Source: Phyllostachys edulis
Taxonomy: Eukaryota > Streptophyta > Magnoliopsida > Poales > Poaceae
Direction: 5' to 3'
NCBI GenBank assembly: GCA_036346405.1
Contig: CM070548.1
Location: forward strand, 71,953,739 to 72,017,738
Length of the DNA: 64,000 nt
This document shows positions 56,690-64,000 of the stretch, piece after piece. Position 1 is the stretch's first letter, and every line of letters begins with the position of its first letter. Below the pieces are notes generated by a model. The model did not search any database and was not told the DNA's origin. It saw only the letters and a program-made list of their open reading frames with translations. A program made the position numbers and the translations under genes.

Positions 56690-58033
56690 TCAGACTCAAT
56701 TCATGAACGTGATGATGCAGAACATGAACAACATGATGACCCACTAGAATCAGACTACCGTCACTTTAGTCAATTTGATGGATCAGAATAATCAAGCAAG
56801 CCGTCGATCGTCGCCGGTGTTAGTACCGAACGCATTTATAACCAACAACTATCTCAGCACCAGAGTGACACATCGTAACCCGAGCCGCCTCGCCACCGTA
56901 ATCAGCTTATGCCAACGACGATGCAACCGTCGCATAGTAGTAACCTATGCAATGATGCAAAACTCATTGCCATCCCAACAGCATGCCCTCAGACCAAGTT
57001 TGTAAAGTTCATGATGACCAAGCCGCCTGTCTTTGAAGGATCAACCGTACTCAAGGATGCAGAATCTTGGATTCGCACCATAAAAGAAAAGCTAATTGTT
57101 GTGCAATGCAACGATAATGAGAAAGTTTTCTATGCTGCTCATCAATTAGAAGGAGTTGCATTAGATTAATGAGAAAAATTCCGCGCCGCCCATCAAGACA
57201 AGCAGACCATCACCTGGTTAGAGTTCACCGCTGCTTTTCGTCAACAGCATGCAACATCAAGCAAGAGTGATCAAGAAAAACCTGATATTCCGATATCCTA
57301 CACTAAAACTAGCCGTTGTCATTTGAAGTGCTGCCAAGCAAATAAGTCAAATGATTGTGCATGTATCTATTGTGGAGAAATAGGCCATAGTGCCGATGAG
57401 CATAATATCAATTGTTCCAGTTGCGAAGGAAACCATTCCGTTGGAGAATGTCCAATGAGCAAGATCACATGTTTCTTATGTGAAGGCCATGATCATTGTC
57501 CAAGCCAATGCCCTATGTATTCAGTGTTGACTTCTACAACACAACGTCAGTGAGAAAACTTCTGAGCCACTGTTAGAGCATTAGCAAAAGAAAGCAAACC
57601 GTTGTCAGTGCAAAATTTGTCAGATAAAGAATCACAAAAGCAGAATATTGACCTTGGCAACTCACCTCAAAAAAGAAGCAAGCCATTATCGTTAGCAGTG
57701 TGTTTCGAGTGTGGTAAGAAAGGCCACTATGCCAAGCAATGCCCTGCAAAGCATCAAGCTTCGACCTTCAAAAGGGATAGTCGTTCTGCCACAGTGTTGC
57801 CAGGTAAGTCACAATATCCGCCACGTGTCTGTTACAATTGTTGTAAAGAAGATCACTACATCAACCAGTGTCCTCATAAGAACCAGTCACTCACTCCAGA
57901 CGCCAGAATGTCAGAAGTCGTGTCAGTCAAGATTGTAACTCCCAGAGCAAGTGGTAACGCAGCAAGACACGTGTGTCCAGCAAAGCAGTCAAAGAAGAGA
58001 CATTTGAACGGTGATGTTACCAAGAAAGCCTAG
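56690..58033 (+). pseudogene. gag of the third gypsy element (broken), with five zinc-knuckle-like motifs
   Basis: The Retrotrans_gag-like core is at 57015-57250 (KPPVFEGSTVLKDAESWIRT, FYAAHQLEGVALD, stop, then TWLEFTAAFRQQH). The frame at 57323-57553 has CIYCGEIGHSADEH (last Cys replaced by His), CSSCEGNHSVGEC and CFLCEGHDHCPSQC. The frame at 57602-58033 has CFECGKKGHYAKQC and CYNCCKEDHYINQC. Stops at about 57167 and 57551 interrupt the protein. A Met/Asn/Gln-rich start near 56690 is likely. Gag would package RNA. Five knuckles is more than the one or two I would expect. Confidence 0.75.
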
Positions 58034-60235
58034 TTTGACCAGATTATGAAGTGCCATGTTTCCGTTTGTGGCAATAAAGCCGAGGATCATTGTGACCTTT
58101 CCTCTGTTTGAGAGCCAAAAGGTGGACATCTTTGTATGCAAATTATGAAGCAAGATAATTGTTGGGTATTAAATCATTGGATACCTTTCTAAGTATGAGC
58201 CATTGCAAGTCGAGTAATCAAGCTTTGAGTCATGTTGTTTGAAGGCCGTAGAGTCGTAACCATGGAATGTGATGTTGAATTCCAACTCATCATCTTGCAT
58301 AGCAGCGAGATAACTGTAAATGGTTGAAGAATTTAACCATTGGACAATGTCCATATCCACAAGAGAGTATGCAATTGTCATTGCAAATGATCTATACAGC
58401 ATGCAACCGTATTAGAGGTTAAGTTTGTTTTTGACTTGGTACTCGGGATCAGCCAATGTCAGAAGGATTTACGTTAGAAATGAATTGTGACAAAAATTGT
58501 TAAAAGAGTTTGCAGATATGATAGAGCAGATCAGATGATTTTCTTAGATATAGGCAGTGTCAAATCACTCTCATCAGCTTAGCTAGTGTTAGTGTTGATT
58601 GTAAGGTAAAATGGTAGCACAAGAATGTGCGAGAATTTCAGTTTATCCAAGAGCTAATCTTCAGGACATCGGAATCAGCTTGTTTGAGTTTTGAGGAAGA
58701 ACTTCAGCTTTCCCCAGGATCATCGGTGAACACGACAATGTAAGTGGAAGATCAGTGAGACAGTCGTTTCAAGATAGCCAAGACCCTCATCATTGTAAAA
58801 GAACAAGTTCGCCTAGATCGCCAGAAGTGAACTGAGTCGGTGAGAATTTCAGAAGAGATCGATCACTGCTCCAGTGTTCGTACTGCCAGATATCAGAAAG
58901 AATCTTGATAGTTTTTTTTCCACGAAACGTCCAAGAATCGTCGTGTTAAGAAGTTTTGCGTGCACCTCCTAACAACTAAAGTTTCAAGTAGTGAATTATC
59001 CTAGTCATAATTCAAAGTTTGCTATCGTGAAGAAACAAAGATGGTTTTATTGGATTAAGAACCACGAGGTCAAAGTCCATTCCCTCGGGATAGACCAATA
59101 TTGTGGCAGATGCTTTGAATCAGAAGAGCTACCGTAAAAACTTGTTGATCAGCGATGAGTCAACTAAAGTTAATTGTGAAATCCAAAAGTGAGTCCTAAG
59201 TCAGTACAGAAGGATATCTATTGAACCCTGGAGTTTGAATTGATGCTAGAAAATCAGGCTTGACCAGACAGTTTTGTCAAAGAAATCTGTCGTTTTATTC
59301 CTATTAATATCACCAAGTTTGGAGACCGTCTAGCAGGTTGTATACGACAGAGATGATATTCACCGAAATGGGTATAATGATAGATCGACAGAGATGATCA
59401 ATTTGCACGATGTGTAGAGAAGTTAGCGTCAGATCGAGGATCCCTGTTTACATCGTGTTAGCGATAGAGTGTGTATGAAGCCTTGGATGCTCGTTTCATT
59501 CAGTACTGTGTATCGCCCCGAACCAGTAGGCAGATTGAGGAAGATTAATGAGTTGTGCCTTAACTTATAGTACCAAGTCAAACAAGTAAGTGTTCTGTGC
59601 AGAGTTCCCTACATCAGCAGATGCCAACTAGTTAGCAATGGTCACCATCTGAAAATCGCAATGGTTGATCGTAAGTCATTACTCAACTAAGGGCAGATCA
59701 GATCATGAAGTATGTGGATTTTTCTTTAATCATGAAGCAGAAGGCCAAGTGTCTTTAATCCTAAAGGGATTTTAAGTAGCTTATTTCAAGCAGAAAAGCT
59801 ACGCGGATTATGCAGATCATCACCCTCGCAACCATGTTCATCCTCAGGATACTTGTTGAAGATCTGTGTTAAGGATTGTATGACAAAGGTGACAGAGATG
59901 TGTCAGTCAGTTCAAATTTGAAGCTCAGAAGAAGAGTTAGCTTGTTAACCTGAGTTATCAGTCAACAATAGGATCTCCCCAACTCCAGAAGTGTCTTCGA
60001 GCACTGATCAAGCAGCCCTATTAGAAGCAATCAAGTTTCAAGATGCCTTCCTGCCAAGAGCCAGTCTGTCAAGTTTTCGTTGGAGCAAGAAGTTCAGCAA
60101 GAAGCAAGATGTTGTTCCGTAAGTGTTCAGAAGAGCAGTCCTCTCAAAGTCAAATCAGTTTGAAAGCCAGAAGAGAACCCGAAGGCTGAGTTCTTTAACC
60201 TATTCTATAGCCAGCCTGAATCTCGGGGACGAGAT
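58034..60235 (+). pseudogene. pol remnants of the third gypsy element
   Basis: No long frame remains. Nucleotide similarity to the chromovirus pol is visible at three places. These are the RNase H end at 59028-59135 (AAACAAAGATGG.. TGGCAGATGCTTTGA), the integrase tail at 59788-59830 (TTTCAAGCAGAAAAGCTA), and the chromodomain end at 60190-60235 (AGCCTGAATCTCGGGG). Other parts are too decayed to assign by eye. Confidence 0.6.
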
Positions 60236-60240
60236 TCCTT

Positions 60241-60254
60241 TAAGGGGGGAGGTT
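60241..60254 (+). promoter_or_regulatory. polypurine tract of the third gypsy element
   Basis: AAGGGGGGAGG lies just before the LTR start, as at 13191-13204. Confidence 0.8.
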
Positions 60255-63200
60255 TATAACATCCCAAAATTTGGCTTTTCAAAAAAAATTGAGTAGTTTA
60301 GGTCCCTGAAAAACTTCACCAATTTTGTTTGAATTATTAAAGCTTAATTGGGAATTTCCTAAATTAAAAATATTTAATTTGACTAATCTAAACATCAATT
60401 AAATAAAAACCCATGTTATTTGGCTTCCTTGTGCTCCAAGGAATTTTTGTGTATTTTCTTGAATTTTTCTGATTTTATTTGTTATATATATGACCTCTTT
60501 TGAACTTCCATCCATTTCTTAATTCAGAAATTCAATTGGCCTCTCTCGTACCTCCGCTCGGCCCACCTCGATCGGCCCACCTGTCGGCCTCTCACCTCCT
60601 TCGCACAACCCTACCAAGACAACCCTAGCCACGCCTCCACCCAGCCTGTTCGCCTGCCAAATTTCACCAAGACGCCATCCGGCCGATTGCCTCCTTGGCG
60701 ATTGAAGCCCAGCCACCTCCTTAGCGTGCCCGCACACGCGCGAGCAATGCGGGTTCTGCAGCCGTCGCCCTGGGCGTCTGTGCTCTACACGCCGGCGCCT
60801 TGGCGTCCGGGTCGAGCACGACTCCCTGTGCCATAAATAGCCGCCGACTCGCGCCCTTCCTTCGCCTCGCGCCGCCGCCTCTTGAGCCCTAGCCGCCATC
60901 TCTTGAGTGCCACCAAGCCACCGCCGCGGCCTTCTTATCCGAGTACGACGCCACGCCAACGTCGCCGTTCTCCGTTGCCACGTCTCCCCGAGCCGACGCA
61001 GCTACGCCATGTTGATCGCCTCTTCCTTCTCCACCGAGTGCACCGCCATCTTGAGCTCTAGTGGCCCACGGCTCCAACGCCATCGCTATCTTCTCCGCCT
61101 CTGGTGAGACCCGTTGGCTTCTCCTTCTCCTACCTCGCGGTTCTTGTCGCCCTAGACCTCTTCAGAGCCGCACCGTTGTCCCCATCCTCAAATCATAGCG
61201 CCGCCATGATGGTTTCTTCCGCTGACCTCGCACGTTCGCCCGAGCCGCACTCGCTCCACCCGATCTCGCTGGTGCCGCCGCGTCAAGCGCTGCCGCTGTC
61301 GTCGAACCCGCTGGTGCTCTGCCATCCTGGCCACCACCGGAGATCCCCGCACCGGCGAGCCACCATGACCATGCGCCGGTTCTGTGCACCTTTTTTTTCC
61401 ATCGGCACCATGTCATCCGCTGCCACATCACCCGGCCACGCACACGCCACGTCATTGCCACCTCTTGCCACCTCATCTCCTCCGCGCACATGTGGCCGCA
61501 TGGTCAGCGCCATGTGGCACACTGATCCAAACCCTAACACCGAAACCATATAGAATCGGTTCACCATGAGCCGTGTCCCTGACGTCTAGACCCCACTTAC
61601 CATTGCACTGTTCCATAGACCCAATCTACCACGAACCCAAACCCTAATCCGTGGACTTGGTCTATGGACCAATGGCCCACTTGTCATTCACTTTAACCTT
61701 TTTGAGAATTCTTTAAATTCTTGAAAATTCTTTTATCCAGTGGGTCCCACCTGCCATCCACTCATCGTTTTTTTCAAAATTTCTGAAATAATTTAATCAA
61801 GGAATATTATGTGGGTCCCAATTGTCATTCTCTCTCTTTATCTCATTCTCTCTCCAGCACCTTGGCCCACATGTCATCCAATAAGTTCATCTCTCTCTCA
61901 CTTACCAGTGGACCCCACTTGTAAGTATCAAATTCTTTTTATTTTATTTAATCCGAAGGAATATTTTTTTCTCTTAATTTCATCATTTTATGTGAATCTT
62001 CTAGAGCTCATATCTTCTTCATCCGAACTTCGATTGAGTCTATTCAAGTTTCTAAATTCAATATCTATCTTCGAGTACCAATCAATTTCAATTTGGAGTT
62101 TATTTTATCTGTTTTTGATTTTTGTTTGTTTTGCGCTTTCTTTCTCGTTAGACGTTGAAGTCCCGGAATCGTCCGACGGAGCGAAAGGTCAAGGAGGTAG
62201 AAGATCAAAGATAAAATAAGATCATCATTGGTATAGCAAGGCAAGTTATACCTTTGATCATGTTGAACCCCATTTTTCTAAAATTACTTTGATTCAAATT
62301 ATTGCATTTACTTTAAGTATTTATTTAAATGCTTTTGGGTGTAGTTATTAATCTCATTTGTTATATCCACCTTGTCTATTGTTATGTCATAATCTTTTGT
62401 AACCCTAGATTGGTTCATTACTTAGTTGGTATTATCGTAGCACCAACGTGGGACTAAGTGATAAAACTGTGTGTACTATGTGCTATTACTCATTGATGGC
62501 ATGTGTTGCACTTAACCAACAGGGCGAGAAAAGGATTTATACGGAGGCAAGTGGTACTGTGTGCTACTTTGGGTGGAACTGTGTACACGAGAATAATAAA
62601 CTATGTGCATAGGAATTTGTATTTATAAATTGGAAGTTTTGCCTTAGTCAATTAAGGACTTAACTTTATGCGCTATTGAACTGAGCCTTACTGTACGACC
62701 ACATGCCTGATGAGACGGGCCTAGCTTAGTAAGTTATGGATTGTTGACATTGCTACTCAGATAGTAGGTTAGACTGTGTTGAATGGGTGGAGGTGTGCTA
62801 CCAAGTAGTCACATCACGGGGCGGTTCACCATATCCTTGTCCAACGGTGTGTGTCGAACCAATCACTATGTATAGTTTGGTATGACGGTTAAGCACACTG
62901 GGAGTATCAATGCTTGAGACGAAGTTTCTGAAAGGTTTTGTTGTGATCAGCTCTGATCAAATTGATTGCATCTTGTGGGTAAAGTGTACAAACTCTGCAG
63001 AGTGTTAAATCAATCTATTCAAATAGCCGCGTCCGTGGTCATGGACATGCTCGGGGTTTTCACACGAGGGGTAAATTTTCATAAAACAATTGGGAAGGGA
63101 CAGCTGTGTGATCTAAGTCATATGGCTGTGTGAATAACTTGTTTAGGCCATGTGTCTTTGTGAACTAAAACTGTTAAATTATTATTGTCTATTTGTTTTA

Positions 63201-63726
63201 AATTATGCTTTCAATCTATTATTTATATTCAATTACAAATGTTGCATTTCTGCAAAAGAACCACATAAGCAATTCCTTTGGAATAAGCCATCATCTATAA
63301 ATTGTATTTTGTGGTATGACTTGCGAGTACGGTTGTGTACTCATGCTTGCTATAATCAATCAACAGAAGTGGAGGAATCGTCAGTCAACAAGGTCTACTC
63401 CAAGGACCGTGGAGAACTAGGTCGCGCTACCCCAGTCGATTGCTTGTGGGCATATGGATGAGCTTCACTGAAGTTATTCCGTTACGTTCACTGCAGCTTA
63501 ATTGAGCTATTTGCCTTTTGAGATATTAATTGTAAGCTTTATTTTAAAGTTTGTAAGTTTTACCTTAAAGTCTTTACTCTGATATTTATTGTTATTTACC
63601 TATTTATTAGTCATCTTTGTATATAGAAATGATATTTCACTGATGTTGCCACTGTGTGCACTAGCGTGATCCTGGACTAGTGCAGTATACACAGATGGTC
63701 CAGAATTGCATTTTTGGGTCTCGACA
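60255..63726 (+). repeat. 3' LTR of the third gypsy element
   Basis: It starts TATAACATCCC (the related LTR has TGTAACATCCC, so the terminal G is changed to A) and ends GGGTCTCGACA. It is about 3.47 kb, with a GC-rich segment at 60540-61530 that gives artefactual Pro/Ala/Arg-rich ORFs on both strands. It contains the conserved block near 62960-63060 (CTTGTGGGTAAAG.., AATAGCC, CATGGACATGC). Confidence 0.85.
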
Positions 63727-63978
63727 AAAACATTCAATTCAAAAAAATCCGATTGAAAAAGGGAAAGGAAAGTGGGAAAGGGGATATCGCCACGTGTCAT
63801 AACAAGAGAGCATTTGAGGGGTAAGGAAAGTGGGAAAGGACATCCTAAGGAAAGAATTGGTGAGTGTAACCTCAAATTAGCAAAACCATAATACTACTCC
63901 TTGGGTAACTAGGCCCCTACCAGCCTACCTTCCTTGACCACACAATTTCTTTCTCCATGTTACAGGTAAAACGAGTTA
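63727..63978. other. flank right of the third gypsy element
   Basis: It contains two copies of GGAAAGTGGGAAAGG (about 63767 and 63825). No gene. Confidence 0.5.
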
Positions 63979-64000
63979 GGGTGTGTTTGGTTGCCTGCAT
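63979..64000 (+). mobile_element. left end of a further Harbinger/Tourist-type element (cut by window end)
   Basis: TTA at 63976-63978 is followed by GGGTGTGTTTGGTTGCCTGC. It resembles the Harbinger right end read inwards (GGATGTGTTTGGTTG) and common Tourist/Harbinger termini. Only 22 bases are available. Confidence 0.45.

Larger units (their letters stand above)
54640..63726 (+). mobile_element. third Ty3/gypsy element (chromovirus-like), degenerate, 5' LTR truncated
   Basis: A 5' LTR remnant and a full 3' LTR match over about 1.2 kb (54640-55821 against ~62535-63726), with a hand-seen difference rate of a few per cent. PBS, gag, pol traces and PPT lie in between. The 3' LTR start (TATAACATCCC) and the end of pol (SQPESRG.. 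region before the PPT) resemble the chromovirus at 10529-27283, so the two are relatives. All coding parts are heavily mutated. Confidence 0.85.

Noticed and set aside
60519..61567. Long GC-rich ORFs near the third gypsy 3' LTR
   Set aside because: They lie inside the LTR, have no domain, and overlap on both strands.
1..64000. tRNA, rRNA or other structured RNA genes
   Set aside because: None recognised. The tRNA-like matches at 24842 and 55826 are retrotransposon primer sites.

Overview
The window is nuclear DNA from a grass, most likely rice (Oryza). The reasons are nested Ty3/gypsy and Ty1/copia LTR retrotransposons of grass type, Stowaway and Harbinger DNA transposons, and two intron-rich host genes with ordinary plant splice sites. 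Species is an inference; no marker in the window names it.

Layout, left to right. (1) 1-~10528: the 3' part of a degenerate Tat-lineage Ty3/gypsy element (+). It has gag, protease, RT, a second archaeal-type RNase H and integrase. A spliced antisense extra ORF (6555-9507, -) lies between pol and the 3' LTR. (2) ~10529-27283: the 3' part of a chromovirus (+; RT, RNase H, integrase, chromodomain). Its 3' LTR is split by (3), a complete copia element of SIRE type on the - strand (15611-26823), with both LTRs, PBS, PPT and the 5-bp target duplication GTAAC. (4) 27284-46458: the gene island. It holds a LETM1-like mitochondrial protein gene (28089-36011, -, 14 coding exons, 765 aa) and an ankyrin-repeat/Raf-like kinase gene of the integrin-linked-kinase group (41158-45601, -, 11 coding exons, 495 aa). 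Between them, a 1.63-kb segment bounded by a perfect 27-bp direct repeat contains a ~190-bp inverted repeat. (5) 46459-54372: a candidate non-coding DNA element, then a PIF/Harbinger transposon (47766-54372, TAA target duplication). The Harbinger element has an apparently intact three-exon transposase, a broken Myb-like partner ORF, 150-bp palindromic tandem repeats and a short-unit minisatellite. (6) ~54640-63726: a third, badly decayed gypsy element related to (2), with a truncated 5' LTR, PBS, a gag with five zinc knuckles, pol remnants, PPT and a full 3' LTR. (7) 63979-64000: the first bases of what looks like another Harbinger/Tourist element.

Only the LETM1-like gene, the kinase gene and the Harbinger transposase have reading frames I could follow from start to stop through plausible splice sites. 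The summed exon lengths are divisible by three in each case. All retrotransposon ORFs carry stops or frameshifts.

I do not see a convincing new biological system. The least explained structures are the 27-bp-flanked segment with its long hairpin, the palindromic 150-bp array inside the Harbinger element, and a related TTAACGAC-type minisatellite in two neighbouring elements in opposite orientation. Family assignments come from motifs read by eye; no database search was run.
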